Shown: positions 1 through 8,403, counted from the first letter of the stretch. The stretch: DNA of 64,000 nucleotides from Oceanobacillus halotolerans (GCF_010993955.1 NZ_WIXL01000003.1:1-64000), one strand, 5' to 3'. The notes: a model not told the origin generated them from the sequence alone. A program made the numbers and translations.

Positions 1-87
1 TCTCACGAAATTCTTAGCTTTCATTCGTACTTGACATACTGGTTGTTTTGTTCAGTTTTCAAGGAGCAAAATTTAAAGTGCTGCTTT
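1..87 (-). promoter_or_regulatory. rRNA operon leader with boxA-like element
   Basis: On the minus strand, downstream of four tandem promoters, the sequence TGCTCCTTGAAAAC (55-68) followed by TGAACAAAACAACC matches the antitermination leader usual just before 16S rRNA in Bacillaceae. The rRNA genes themselves would lie left of the window and are not seen. Identification rests on the leader motif plus the promoter array. Confidence 0.7.
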
Positions 88-102
88 AGCGACAACTTAT
101 TA

Positions 103-131
103 ATTATATCATATCAACTAATTCAAGTCAA
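103..131 (-). promoter_or_regulatory. rRNA promoter, most proximal of four (P4)
   Basis: Minus strand: -35 TTGACT (126-131), 17-base spacer, -10 TATAAT (103-108). GTCGCT follows 9 bases after the -10 (88-93), at the expected start-point region. The same GTCGCT follows all four promoters of the array. Confidence 0.8.
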
Positions 132-177
132 TATGTTTTTTGTGATCTTGTGTCACCTTTTTTAGAGCGACTAAATT

Positions 178-206
178 AGTATACCATCTACCGACATCAT
201 AGTCAA
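178..206 (-). promoter_or_regulatory. rRNA promoter (P3)
   Basis: Minus strand: -35 TTGACT (201-206), 17-base spacer, -10 TATACT (178-183), GTCGCT at 166-171. Confidence 0.8.
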
Positions 207-249
207 TAAGTTATTTTATTGCGTCTGTCATATTAGCGACATGAATAAA

Positions 250-278
250 ATTATATCACTTAACATTGTTAGTGTCAA
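250..278 (-). promoter_or_regulatory. rRNA promoter (P2)
   Basis: Minus strand: consensus -35 TTGACA (273-278), 17-base spacer, consensus -10 TATAAT (250-255), GTCGCT at 235-240. Confidence 0.82.
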
Positions 279-310
279 TATCCTTTGGCTCGTTTTGAGC
301 GACAACAAAT

Positions 311-339
311 AGAATACAATGGTTTCAATTGCATGTCAA
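311..339 (-). promoter_or_regulatory. rRNA promoter, most distal (P1)
   Basis: Minus strand: -35 TTGACA (334-339), 17-base spacer, -10 TATTCT (311-316), GTCGCT at 298-303. The -35 lies only 18 bases beyond the stop of the stress-protein gene, and no terminator is visible between them. Confidence 0.78.
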
Positions 340-357
340 TGCTTTTTTATACACATG

Positions 358-780
358 TTATTTTACAATCAGTACAGGACATTTTACTTCTTTGACTACT
401 TTATGACTTACGCTACCCAACACAAACTCTTGAAGCGTATTTAAGCCTCTACTCCCAATGACAACTACGTCAAAGTTGTTTCTATTAGCGTAATCAACAA
501 TTGCTGGTCCTGGCTCACCCCGTAGAATATTTATTTTATAATTCACACCAGCCTTTTTTGCAATTTGTTCAAATTCATTAAGTCGTCCCTGTCGAGTATC
601 AGTTAGATCTGTTCTATTCCAATAATTTAATACATCTGACTTAGCTTTTTCTGCATCAACAACATAAACAACTTCTATGCTTGAGTTTGAATTTCCCTTA
701 GCAAGGGTTAAAGCATTTTCTTCAGCACGAATTGCATGGTTTGACCCGTCAGTAGCTAATAAAATTTTATGATACATCAT
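358..780 (-). CDS. Universal stress protein, UspA family
   Basis: A 140-residue single-domain Usp protein, cytoplasmic, of the usual length. The N-terminal beta strand and loop KILLATDGS (5-13) and the ATP-binding pattern G-x2-G-x9-G-S (GSRG at 109-112, GS at 122-123) place it with the ATP-binding UspA type. The family acts in stress survival through nucleotide-dependent regulation; no specific partner is evident. GGGAGG lies 6 bases before the first of two ATG codons. It is transcribed towards the rRNA promoter array, with no clear terminator between. Confidence 0.9.
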   Translation of the reverse strand: MMYHKILLATDGSNHAIRAEENALTLAKGNSNSSIEVVYVVDAEKAKSDVLNYWNRTDLTDTRQGRLNEFEQIAKKAGVNYKINILRGEPGPAIVDYANRNNFDVVVIGSRGLNTLQEFVLGSVSHKVVKEVKCPVLIVK

Positions 781-951
781 CTATGACCTCCCTTAAAGAA
801 TCTTTCTATTATTATTGAAACATAAACCTTCTTGGCGAGATTAATCATTCCTCTTAGAACGTTCAGTAAGTTCCACTACTTATGTACTATCTTCTATATT
901 ATACAATCTTTTTTATTTCATTTTATATTGAACAACTAACAACCGTAAACA

Positions 952-993
952 TAAAAAATGGTTGCTTCACAGCCATTTGACTGTAAAGCAACC
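952..993 (-). terminator. Terminator of the CBS-domain gene
   Basis: Stem GGTTGCTT-c-ACAG (960-972) pairs with CTGT-a-AAGCAACC (981-993), and a T run follows on the minus strand. Confidence 0.85.
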
Positions 994-1010
994 AAACACA
1001 TTATACATTG

Positions 1011-1448
1011 TTATTGTTGAGGTTTGGAAGGGGTTGAGATATTAGACAACGCTTCTTCAGCTTCATCATCATATTGATTTTGTACAGCTAAGTCACCTAA
1101 TGCTACCATCCCAACGACTTGGCCGTTTTCCACAACAGGTAAACGACGAATTTGTTGTTGTGACATTAATTCGGCTGCTTCATTGACATCCATGTCTGGT
1201 GTACCTTGTACAACTTGCTGTGATGTCATTATCTCTGTTACAGGAGTTTGTGCTTGCTCTCCTTGTGCAGTTGAACGAAGAGTAATGTCACGGTCTGTTA
1301 CCATTCCAACTACTTGACCACTATTATTCACAACTGGTACAGCACCAATATTATGCTCACTCATAATGGCTGCTGCTTCTTGTACAGTTTGATTTTCTTT
1401 AACAGTGTATACATCTGAAGTCATTAGATTGCGTAATTGTTGTTGCAT
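1011..1448 (-). CDS. CBS-domain pair protein
   Basis: 145 residues consisting of two CBS domains in tandem (about 8-62 and 72-128). Visible motifs are MTSDVYTV, IGAVPVV and VGMVTDRDI in the first, and RRLPVVENGQVVGMVALGDLA in pieces in the second. CBS pairs (Bateman modules) bind adenosyl ligands and usually sense energy or redox state; free-standing proteins like B. subtilis YhcV/YkuL have no known enzyme activity. The start at 1448 is chosen because AAAGGGGAGG lies at the right distance; a frame extension to 1508 has no ribosome site. The C-terminal tail of about 20 residues is Ser/Pro/Gln-rich. Confidence 0.88.
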   Translation of the reverse strand: MQQQLRNLMTSDVYTVKENQTVQEAAAIMSEHNIGAVPVVNNSGQVVGMVTDRDITLRSTAQGEQAQTPVTEIMTSQQVVQGTPDMDVNEAAELMSQQQIRRLPVVENGQVVGMVALGDLAVQNQYDDEAEEALSNISTPSKPQQ

Positions 1449-1635
1449 GAAATAACCTCCCCTTTCGTTTCTTAGCATGAGCCTTAAGTAAAAAAATATT
1501 AAGTACACTTTTTACCAAATTTCAACTTCTACATTAAAGCTATACATTAAATTGCACACCTTTCACTTTATAATAAGCATGAAAATAATTTTTCATCCAT
1601 TGGAAAAGATATAACCAAAAGGAGGAGATAAAATA

Positions 1636-2292
1636 ATGAAGAAGTTATGCATGTTTTTATTTTTAATGTCAATTTCAATTGTTTTAGTTGCGTGTGGCGG
1701 AGATACCAATGACACTGGTGAAGAAGATACAACTTCTGAAGATACAAATGAAGAACAAGAACAAAGTGAAACCAATGAGGAAGAACCTGAAGAAGAAGTT
1801 GAAGACACTGGGGAGGCGCAAGTTGGTGATACAATAACCAATGAAGCTGGGGAAATGACCTTAGTTAGTCGTACAGATGATGTTGGAACATTTGAATCTG
1901 GTCCAATAAAGTTAACCATTGATAAAGCAAATGGGGTTTCTGGAAAACTAAGTGATGAAATGGCTGAAATGATGGAAACAGAGGAGTTAGAATACATTCA
2001 GGTTGATATGACAGTTGAGAACACTACAGAAGAAAACATAACCTTTTATGCTTCACAAGCCGTCATGACTACTAATACTGGGGAACAACTTGAACCAGAT
2101 ATGTGGTTAAGTGATCATATTGATGGTGAATATATAGGGCAAGTAACTAAGACTGGGACTTCTCACTATATATTAGAAAATTCCAAAGCAGAGGATGTTG
2201 AGTCTATCCGCTTAATTTTTAGCGCTCCATCAAATGAAGACTGGGAAGATGTTGGCGAAGAAATTGATATTGAAATTGATCTAGAAAAATAA
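1636..2292 (+). CDS. Acidic lipoprotein, DUF4352-like
   Basis: 218 residues. A lipoprotein signal ends in lipobox L-V-A-C (Cys20), followed by a Glu/Asp/Thr-rich linker (about 22-58) that probably spans the wall. A beta-rich C-terminal domain (about 65-216) resembles DUF4352-type immunoglobulin-like domains: VDMTVENTTEENITFY, then a residue stretch mentioning the 'telomeric-like' pattern NTGEQL. It should be anchored on the outer membrane face. Function unknown. GGAGGAG precedes the ATG, and a bidirectional terminator follows directly. Confidence 0.8.
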   Translation: MKKLCMFLFLMSISIVLVACGGDTNDTGEEDTTSEDTNEEQEQSETNEEEPEEEVEDTGEAQVGDTITNEAGEMTLVSRTDDVGTFESGPIKLTIDKANGVSGKLSDEMAEMMETEELEYIQVDMTVENTTEENITFYASQAVMTTNTGEQLEPDMWLSDHIDGEYIGQVTKTGTSHYILENSKAEDVESIRLIFSAPSNEDWEDVGEEIDIEIDLEK

Positions 2293-2300
2293 TTAATCTA

Positions 2301-2346
2301 AAAACATGGTGTACCCTTTTTTCATCAAGATGTACACCATGTTTTT
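2301..2346. terminator. Bidirectional terminator between lipoprotein gene and asnB
   Basis: AAAACATGGTGTAC pairs with GTACACCATGTTTT across a short loop, with A/T runs on both sides. It serves the convergent genes on both strands. Confidence 0.9.
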
Positions 2347-2348
2347 TA

Positions 2349-4193
2349 TTATGAATGAACTTTTATATCATAAGTCCGTAACCAATAATCAATTTGACAT
2401 AAATGTGCAATTAATTGTGGACCTTTCATGAGTTGACCATACCAAGGCTCTTTAAATTCTTTTCCTTCACTTTTTACAATAGAATCAATTTTAGAACGAG
2501 AAACAAATTCAAACAATGGTGACTCTCTATCCGCTAGAATATCTTCCATCCAAGACATTACTGCTTGTGTATAAGATGGCTGGAATGTTTTCGGATAAGG
2601 GCTTTTCTTTCTATATAAAACATCATCGGGAAGAATACCTTCTAAGGCCTTACGTAAGATCCCTTTTTCTTTCCCATTAAACACTTTCATTTCCCAAGGT
2701 ATATTCCAAACATATTCCACCAATTTATGATCAGCATATGGAACACGCACTTCTAAACTTGCTCCCATACTCATTCGGTCTTTTCGGTCCAGTAGTTGTG
2801 CCATAAACCAATTCATGTTCAAGTAGAACATTTCACGTCTTTTCTCATCCTCATATGTTTCTCCATCTAACCTTGGTGTTTCCGCGATCGTTTCACAATA
2901 TCGATCATAAACATAAGTTTGTAAATCTAACTTCTTTTGCCACTCCGGGTTAAGCAAGTCAATTCTTGCGTCTAATGACCTCATCCAAGGAAATCCTTCG
3001 TGTTCATTGGAAGGATCATGGAACCAAGGATAACCACCAAAAATCTCATCAGCACACTCACCAGATAAACTAACTGTAGTATGCTCTTTAATTTGTTGAC
3101 AGAACCAGAATAATGAAGTATCAATATCTGCCATACCAGGTTGATCCCGCAATAAAACAGATTCCTTTAACAAGTCGGCCAACTTAGAACCAGATATTAC
3201 TTTATTATGATGATCTGTCGAGTAAGCTTGTGCCATTTTATCAATCCAAGGCTGGTCAGTAGAAGGTTGAAATTTGCTTTCTTCAAAGTAATTTTCATTC
3301 CCCTCGTAATCCACTGAAAATGTTTTAAGAACACCATTGCCATTACTTTGGAAATAATCAGCAGCGATTGCAGTTATTGCACTTGAGTCAAGTCCTCCAG
3401 ATAAAAAGGTTGACACCGGAACATCTGCCACCAACTGTCGCTCGACTGCATCTGTGAATAAAGATCTCACTTTTTCTGCTGTTTCCGTAATAGAATCAGT
3501 GTGTTGCTTGCTTTGTACATTCCAGTAGCGCCAAATAGTTAATCCATCTTTTGAAAAACACAAAGAATGTCCTCCACGTAGCTCCTGTACTCCTTTAAAA
3601 ATACCGTGTCCTGGTGTTTTTGATGGTCCCAACCCAAAAATTTCGGCTAATCCATCCCGATCTACGGATGCTTCAACATCATGATGGGCTAATATGGACT
3701 TAGGCTCGGAACCAAATAAAAAGGAGTGAGAATCATGACGAAAAAATAACGGTTTTACCCCTAAGCGATCTCTTGTCATAAACAATTGAGCTCTATCTTC
3801 ATCCCATACGCCAAAAGCAAAGATACCATTTAAGTAGTCCACGCAGGCTTCTTTCCATTCTATATATGCAGTTAATACTACTTCCGTATCGGACATCGTT
3901 TCAAATTGGTACCCTTTATTTGTTAATATATTTCGTAATTCCTCTGTATTATATAGCTCTCCGTTATATACCAGAATGTATCGGTTTCCATTCATCTCCT
4001 TTACCATTGGTTGTTTACCGCCTTCTATATCAACTACGGAAAGTCTTTTGTGCCCAAAACCAACATTTTCATTCACCCAAAATTGTGTATCATCTGGACC
4101 ACGTTTCTCTAATGTATCAGTCATCTTTTGTAATGTTGTTTGTTGAGATCTTACATCATCGTACCAATTAACGATTCCTGTAATCCCACACAT
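2349..4193 (-). CDS. asnB: Asparagine synthetase (glutamine-hydrolysing)
   Basis: 614 residues. Makes asparagine from aspartate, ATP and glutamine. An N-terminal class II glutaminase (2-215) begins with the catalytic Cys directly after Met (MCGITG), with RLSVVD, YNGELYN and SDTEV pocket motifs. A C-terminal synthetase domain carries the pyrophosphate loop STFLSGGLDSS and SGECADEIFGGYP. The start is set at 4193 because Cys must follow the initiator; a TTG three codons upstream would bury it. Length is close to B. subtilis AsnO, so it may be the sporulation-linked paralogue; the symbol denotes the family. Monocistronic. Confidence 0.93.
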   Translation of the reverse strand: MCGITGIVNWYDDVRSQQTTLQKMTDTLEKRGPDDTQFWVNENVGFGHKRLSVVDIEGGKQPMVKEMNGNRYILVYNGELYNTEELRNILTNKGYQFETMSDTEVVLTAYIEWKEACVDYLNGIFAFGVWDEDRAQLFMTRDRLGVKPLFFRHDSHSFLFGSEPKSILAHHDVEASVDRDGLAEIFGLGPSKTPGHGIFKGVQELRGGHSLCFSKDGLTIWRYWNVQSKQHTDSITETAEKVRSLFTDAVERQLVADVPVSTFLSGGLDSSAITAIAADYFQSNGNGVLKTFSVDYEGNENYFEESKFQPSTDQPWIDKMAQAYSTDHHNKVISGSKLADLLKESVLLRDQPGMADIDTSLFWFCQQIKEHTTVSLSGECADEIFGGYPWFHDPSNEHEGFPWMRSLDARIDLLNPEWQKKLDLQTYVYDRYCETIAETPRLDGETYEDEKRREMFYLNMNWFMAQLLDRKDRMSMGASLEVRVPYADHKLVEYVWNIPWEMKVFNGKEKGILRKALEGILPDDVLYRKKSPYPKTFQPSYTQAVMSWMEDILADRESPLFEFVSRSKIDSIVKSEGKEFKEPWYGQLMKGPQLIAHLCQIDYWLRTYDIKVHS

Positions 4194-4447
4194 ATGCCTC
4201 AACCTTTCTTAAAAAAGTATGCGAAACATCTTATGCAAACTTCAAATCAAATGTTACGCACACAACATTAACTACGTGTCTTTAGCAGTACGAGTAACCG
4301 CCTTGATCTATGTATGAATTTTTTGGCTAAATTCAATAGATTTAACACCTTTAGCGGAAAGAGGATTCATCTCAGACTTAAAAGTACCTCTTTTCTATCC
4401 AATAACGAAACGAGGAACCACCTTAGTCTATGGTATCAACGAAAAAT
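4194..4447. other. Intergenic region upstream of asnB
   Basis: About 250 bases without a gene. It holds a weak direct repeat: CGAGTAACCGCCTTGATCTAT near 4290 and CGAGGAACCACCTTAGTCTAT near 4408 share 16 of 21 positions. A possible hairpin of AAAGAGG/CCTCTTT lies at about 4358-4398. Function unknown; a T-box was considered and not supported. Confidence 0.4.
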
Positions 4448-4473
4448 AGCATACCAACCACGATTGGTATGCT
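4448..4473. terminator. Bidirectional terminator below the amidohydrolase gene
   Basis: AGCATACCAA (4448-4457) pairs with TTGGTATGCT (4464-4473), 10 bp with a 6-base loop, and U-rich tails in both directions. Confidence 0.88.
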
Positions 4474-4509
4474 AAGTTTTTCCCGTCGAAAGTGAACAAC
4501 CCATTTTAG

Positions 4510-5772
4510 TTAGCCTATTACAGCAACATCTGATAATGTGTTCTTCTCTATTTTTCCATTTTTCACAACGACTTGAATCGTAGCATTATCTGCTAAAGAA
4601 TAAATATCTTCTAATGGATTTCCTTTCACTACAACAATATCGGCTAATTTTCCTTGTTGAATTGTTCCAACTTTATCGTCCCATCCCATACACTCGGCTG
4701 CTGTTTTTGTAGAAGCAATAATGGAATCCATCGGTGTCATTCCACCATCGACCATTAGTCCAAGCTCACGTAGGTTAGTGCCATGTTTCATAACCCCTGC
4801 ATCGGTTCCCATTGCAATTTTAACACCTGCTTTATAGGCTTTTGTAAAACTTGCTTTATGTTGCTCAATTACTTCTTTTGATTTTTCAACTGCGGATGCT
4901 GGCATACCTGTTTCTTCCGCTGTTTCTAATACAGCAACGGGAGCAAGTAACGTTGGGACTAAATAGGTTCCATTTTCTAACATCAATTCAATTGCTTCAT
5001 CATCTAAGAAAATACCATGCTCAATAGAATGGATACCTGCCTTCACTGCATTTTTAATCCCTTCAGATCCTTGTGCATGTGCCATGACTTTAACACCTTT
5101 ACGGAACCTTCCCTCTTCCACAATAGCCTTTAATTCGTCTAAGGAGAATTGCGTGAATTCTGGATGATCGGTTGCACTTAATACACCACCAGTTGCATGT
5201 ACTTTAATCACTTCTGCACCTGCACGAAGCATTTCTCTCGTTTTCTTACGTACTTCCTCTACCCCATCACATTTTCCATCAGGCATTCCTGGATAGTTAG
5301 ATGGTAATAAATCAATTACATTTCCTGAAACAGTATAGCCATCTCCATGTCCGCCAGTAATCGTTAATGCATTAATACTTAACTGAAGACGTGGTCCAGT
5401 AATGAAGCCATCCTCAATTGCCTTTTTTACACCTAAATCAGCACCAAGCGCGTCACGAACAGACGTAATCCCAGCTTTTAGCGTATTTTCTAAATACTTT
5501 TCTGCTTGATAATACATGAAAGAGAACGGTGTTTCTAGTCGTTGCGAAACTGGTGAGAACTCCATCATCATATGTACATGTGCATCAATTAATCCAGGTA
5601 AAATCGTTCCACCTTCTGCATCGATAACCGTTTCTTCTCCACTAATCTTATATCCACTTTCTGGACCAACATAAATAATGCGCTCATCCTCCGTCACAAC
5701 AATCGCACCTTGTTGAACGTCACCACCATTACCATCAATCAATTGACCATTTTTAATTACTGTTTTTCCCAT
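4510..5772 (-). CDS. Metal-dependent amidohydrolase (prolidase/imidazolonepropionase-like)
   Basis: 420 residues, cytoplasmic amidohydrolase-superfamily TIM barrel. An N-terminal beta sandwich is followed by the metal motif DAHVH (His65, His67), a likely bridging Lys in KVHATGG, His ligands in MAHAQG and SIEHG, and the catalytic Asp in MGTDAG. This pattern matches the group that includes Xaa-Pro dipeptidase-type and imidazolonepropionase-like enzymes, so a cyclic amide or proline dipeptide is a plausible substrate. The start at 5772 has GGAGG 8 bases upstream; the longer frame to 5808 has none. Single gene with its own terminator. Confidence 0.87.
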   Translation of the reverse strand: MGKTVIKNGQLIDGNGGDVQQGAIVVTEDERIIYVGPESGYKISGEETVIDAEGGTILPGLIDAHVHMMMEFSPVSQRLETPFSFMYYQAEKYLENTLKAGITSVRDALGADLGVKKAIEDGFITGPRLQLSINALTITGGHGDGYTVSGNVIDLLPSNYPGMPDGKCDGVEEVRKKTREMLRAGAEVIKVHATGGVLSATDHPEFTQFSLDELKAIVEEGRFRKGVKVMAHAQGSEGIKNAVKAGIHSIEHGIFLDDEAIELMLENGTYLVPTLLAPVAVLETAEETGMPASAVEKSKEVIEQHKASFTKAYKAGVKIAMGTDAGVMKHGTNLRELGLMVDGGMTPMDSIIASTKTAAECMGWDDKVGTIQQGKLADIVVVKGNPLEDIYSLADNATIQVVVKNGKIEKNTLSDVAVIG

Positions 5773-6019
5773 TTTCATTCCTCCTATCCATTTTGCCCTT
5801 ACAGACAATTGAACAAATTCTTTTCCTATTGTTAAAATTTAATAATTACTATACCACCAGAATTACTGCATGTCTATACTTTTTTCAGATAATTTGATTC
5901 AATTTGAAATTTTCTTGCCTAACTAATACTCATTTTCAGTAATTAGCATACTAGCCCAGTACATTTTTCTGATTTTGCATAGGTTATTAATAAACATTTG
6001 AAAAAAAGGAGTGATGCAA

Positions 6020-6469
6020 TTGAGCACCAATAAAAATTTACCAGAAGGATTTGATCACACATCATTCCACCAACTCATGAAACAAATGGATCAATTTTTA
6101 AATGAATCTGTTAAACAATTTAATGACTTCTTTCAGCAAAAACCATTTGAAGTAAATATGTATGAAACAAATAAAGACATTGTAGTGGAAGCAAATTTAC
6201 CTGGATATAAGCCGAATCAAATTGAACTGGAAGCAATCGGAAATCAATTACGTATTGCGGTAGAAGACAATGCCACTTTAGAAGAAAAAAACGATGAGAA
6301 AAAGTTTCTAAACAAGGAACAATCCTTTTTTAGAAGCGAACGAGTTGTTACATTACCTTATCCTATTCCTGAACAGGATACCAAAGCTTCCTTTTACGAG
6401 GGGATCTTGAAAATTTCCATTCCTAAAAAGGACCGTAACATTAATTATATAGATATTGATGAATCCTAA
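6020..6469 (+). CDS. Small heat-shock protein, Hsp20/alpha-crystallin family
   Basis: 149 residues from the TTG at 6020. An ATP-independent chaperone that holds unfolding proteins. The N-terminal arm (1-40) is Gln/Phe-rich. The alpha-crystallin domain (about 45-138) shows VNMYETNKDIVVEANLPGYK (start of domain) and the A-x-x-x-G-I/V-L-x-I motif as ASFYEGILKIS near the end. AAAGGAG sits 8 bases before this TTG but only 2 before the in-frame ATG at 6014, so TTG is preferred. B. subtilis relatives include the coat proteins CotM/CotP, but the role here is not assigned. Confidence 0.9.
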   Translation: MSTNKNLPEGFDHTSFHQLMKQMDQFLNESVKQFNDFFQQKPFEVNMYETNKDIVVEANLPGYKPNQIELEAIGNQLRIAVEDNATLEEKNDEKKFLNKEQSFFRSERVVTLPYPIPEQDTKASFYEGILKISIPKKDRNINYIDIDES

Positions 6470-6473
6470 ATAA

Positions 6474-6640
6474 AGTGAAACTTCAACCAGTGGGTGTTTC
6501 CTTTCCTCCCCCACTGATTGTTAGTTGAACGAACCGGACATTTACGGGCAGTTTGATCCCCCACTTATCTTTCTTGGATCTCTTAAGAAGAAATCTTGAA
6601 GTGGGGGGCTTACTGCCCGTTACATGCGGGATAAATAGTT
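6474..6640 (+). repeat. Structured dispersed repeat R3, copy a
   Basis: Related to 19960-20105. It contains nested inverted repeats: a hairpin CAGTGGG/CCCCCACTG at the left, then ACGGGCAGT pairing with ACTGCCCGT (9 bp) enclosing CCCCCACTT with AAGTGGGGG, enclosing TTTCTT with AAGAAA. Both copies start near AACTTCAA or AACTCATT and end with a TTA-CA-C/TG-GATAAA tail. Directly behind hsp20, so it may form the 3' end of that transcript. Confidence 0.7.
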
Positions 6641-6642
6641 AT

Positions 6643-6678
6643 AAACTAGTAATCCGCACATAGATTACTAGTTTTTTT
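6643..6678 (+). terminator. Terminator after hsp20 and repeat R3a
   Basis: AAACTAGTAATC (6643-6654) pairs with GATTACTAGTTT (6663-6674), a 12-bp stem followed by a run of T. Confidence 0.9.
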
Positions 6679-6714
6679 ACAAAGTAAGAGAGAATAAAAA
6701 AGTTGGTCTCATTA

Positions 6715-7040
6715 CTGCCTTTTACAGGAAAGGCCACGTCCAGTTTCGAGCGATTGACGTCCTAGTACTGGCGTTGTCACAGGACGTGACGATTTTAGCC
6801 AGTGAGAGCGATTGACATCCTAGTGCCGATAGAAATAAGGACGCCCGAGTTTTCATCGCCAGCGCCTACCCCCTCGAGGTCATAAGTCAATATTACGCGC
6901 AAAAAGCACCACGTCGAGGCTTGGCTTATGCTTGGCATATAAGAAAAACTTTCTTACTGCATAAGTGCAACTAAGGCTTTCGCCACTTGGCGACAAGCCA
7001 AGCTTTCTAATCAGGGGTGACCAAGGCACTTCTAGCTTTT
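6715..7040 (-). repeat. Dispersed repeat R1, copy a (inverted relative to copy b)
   Basis: About 325 bases nearly identical, in reverse complement, to 9020-9355. Landmarks are GCGCCT near the ends, CCTCGAGGGGGTAGGCGCTGG (split motif), GTCTATCGGCACTAGGACGTC and TTGCACTTATGCAGTAAGAAAG. No open frame of substance. Other copies lie at 16895-17115, 18185-18265 and 33690-34000. Confidence 0.85.
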
Positions 7041-7075
7041 GTTCTCACATTTATTAGGCTATCGCATATTATTGT

Positions 7076-7255
7076 ATAAAGTGGAACTTCAATCAATTGA
7101 GGTTTCGATTCGCAGGACGTACTAGTGCTGACGGTTGCAAGAGGACAAGGAAAACTATGACAGCGACACATCGGACGAAGTAAAAGTGATTTTCTTTTTC
7201 GGGGATGTGGGATTCTTAGTCGGCCTGTCAATTACATGCGGGATAAAAGGAAATA
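7076..7255 (+). repeat. Diverged composite of repeats R3 and R1
   Basis: The left end AAAGTGGAACTTCAATCA matches the start of R3a, and the right end TTACATGCGGGATAAA matches its end exactly. The interior (AGGACGTACTAGTGCTGACG) instead resembles R1. It looks like an R3 copy with its middle replaced. The region 7041-7275 has no other gene. Confidence 0.5.
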
Positions 7256-7275
7256 TCTTGTTTAGGGGAATGACT

Positions 7276-8064
7276 ATGGGTATTATACGTACAGACAAAT
7301 GGTTAACACATTTATATGACCAACCATTAAAAATGTGTGATCGATTAAGGTCACAATTTTCACACGCAAGTAGTTCTGATATTTACACTCATCTACTCCA
7401 GCATGGGATGTATCAAATACCATTAAAAGATGGGCGTAAAACCATTGATTTACTAAAACAACAGAATAGTTGGGAAATCCTTCAAAAAGAATTAAAACAA
7501 TTACAACAGAAATGGAATGGTCCAGATGTACCCGTCTACATCTTCCCTTCTGATACTACAAACCACTCCTTACAAAAGGACCATAATGGTAAGTCTGGCC
7601 TCGCCTTTAAGGATAAACTATTTTTATTTTTTTCCGAGGAAAATGCCATCGAAGAAATAAAGGCATTGTTCACCCATGAATATAATCATGTTTGTCGGTT
7701 AAACGCGTTTCCATCACCAAATGAAGAAGATATCACATTATTAGATGCCATTATTATGGAAGGATTAGCAGAACATGCTGTTTACGAGCGTTTCGGGAAT
7801 AAATTTATGGCAGACTGGACAACGTATTATTCCGAAAAAGACTTACAGAAAATCTGGCATAGATTAATATACCCTAATCGAAAGGCACCCAAATTTATCC
7901 AAAAACATCGGGATATTCTATATGGCTTTCGATTTTACCCAAAAATGATTGGGTATTGTGTTGGATATTATTTAGTACAGAAATATACAACTACACACAA
8001 TGCAACAAGTAAAGATCTCCTCTCGATTCCATCCAATGAAATTGCTGGCATTACAGATGACTAA
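7276..8064 (+). CDS. YjaZ-type zinc peptidase (DUF2268)
   Basis: 262 residues, close to the 261 of B. subtilis YjaZ. Zinc motif HEYNH (134-138) with Glu135 as catalytic base, and MEGLAEH (161-167), whose Glu162 is the likely third ligand: a gluzincin layout of the DUF2268 family. No signal peptide, so probably cytoplasmic. The start at 7276 lies 6 bases after AGGGGA; an upstream frame extension to 7135 reads through repeat DNA and is rejected. Substrate unknown. It sits between inverted R1 copies with three small sporulation-type genes. Confidence 0.85.
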   Translation: MGIIRTDKWLTHLYDQPLKMCDRLRSQFSHASSSDIYTHLLQHGMYQIPLKDGRKTIDLLKQQNSWEILQKELKQLQQKWNGPDVPVYIFPSDTTNHSLQKDHNGKSGLAFKDKLFLFFSEENAIEEIKALFTHEYNHVCRLNAFPSPNEEDITLLDAIIMEGLAEHAVYERFGNKFMADWTTYYSEKDLQKIWHRLIYPNRKAPKFIQKHRDILYGFRFYPKMIGYCVGYYLVQKYTTTHNATSKDLLSIPSNEIAGITDD

Positions 8065-8066
8065 CA

Positions 8067-8109
8067 AAAACTCGGTATCCTCTCATTTTAATAAAGGATA
8101 CCGAGTTTT
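8067..8109. terminator. Bidirectional terminator
   Basis: AAAACTCGGTATCCT (8067-8081) pairs with AGGATACCGAGTTTT (8095-8109), serving the convergent yjaZ-like and 88-residue genes. Confidence 0.93.
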
Positions 8110-8136
8110 CTTTATTAAACAATATTGATGTTACCA

Positions 8137-8403
8137 TTAAATAAAGAAGAATGGTAATAACGTTAATGCTGCAATAGATCCTAACGCAAGCCCAAAGCCA
8201 AATCGCCCTGCACCCCAGCCAGGACCATAAAATCCGTAACCAAATCCACCTAAGTTACCAGGTCGGCCAAGTGGCTGTAAATATACTTGATGATGATCTA
8301 CATGCTGAATGATTCCACGATGAACTCCGCCGTCATGAGTTCTAATCTCAACCGCACGACCTCTATACCGCTGACAAAGCCCATAAAAATGATTCACTGA
8401 CAT
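8137..8403 (-). CDS. Small protein with Sm-like fold and Gly/Phe-rich membrane tail
   Basis: 88 residues. The N-terminal part (about 10-42) has the beta-strand pattern GRAVEIRTHDGGVHRGIIQ then VYLQPL, which resembles LSm/SH3-like barrels found in short Bacillaceae proteins. Then comes a Gly/Tyr/Phe-rich segment (46-68) and a C-terminal hydrophobic helix ending FFFI. It is probably membrane-associated and spore- or surface-related, judging from its yjcZ-type neighbours. GGGGGTGATG lies before the ATG. Function unknown. Confidence 0.72.
   Translation of the reverse strand: MSVNHFYGLCQRYRGRAVEIRTHDGGVHRGIIQHVDHHQVYLQPLGRPGNLGGFGYGFYGPGWGAGRFGFGLALGSIAALTLLPFFFI

Noticed and set aside
1593-1997. 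Antisense open frame over the lipoprotein gene
   Set aside because: A shadow of the biased Glu/Asp/Thr codons of the real gene, which has a lipobox and ribosome site.
4203-4447. T-box-like words (AAGGTGGTTCCTCG, minus strand) upstream of asnB
   Set aside because: The match to the T-box antiterminator is partial, occurs twice as a loose direct repeat, and no specifier stem or following terminator/antiterminator pair could be drawn.
7135-7275. N-terminal extension of the DUF2268 protein
   Set aside because: It translates repeat DNA, has no ribosome site, and the B. subtilis family member has the length obtained from the start at 7276.
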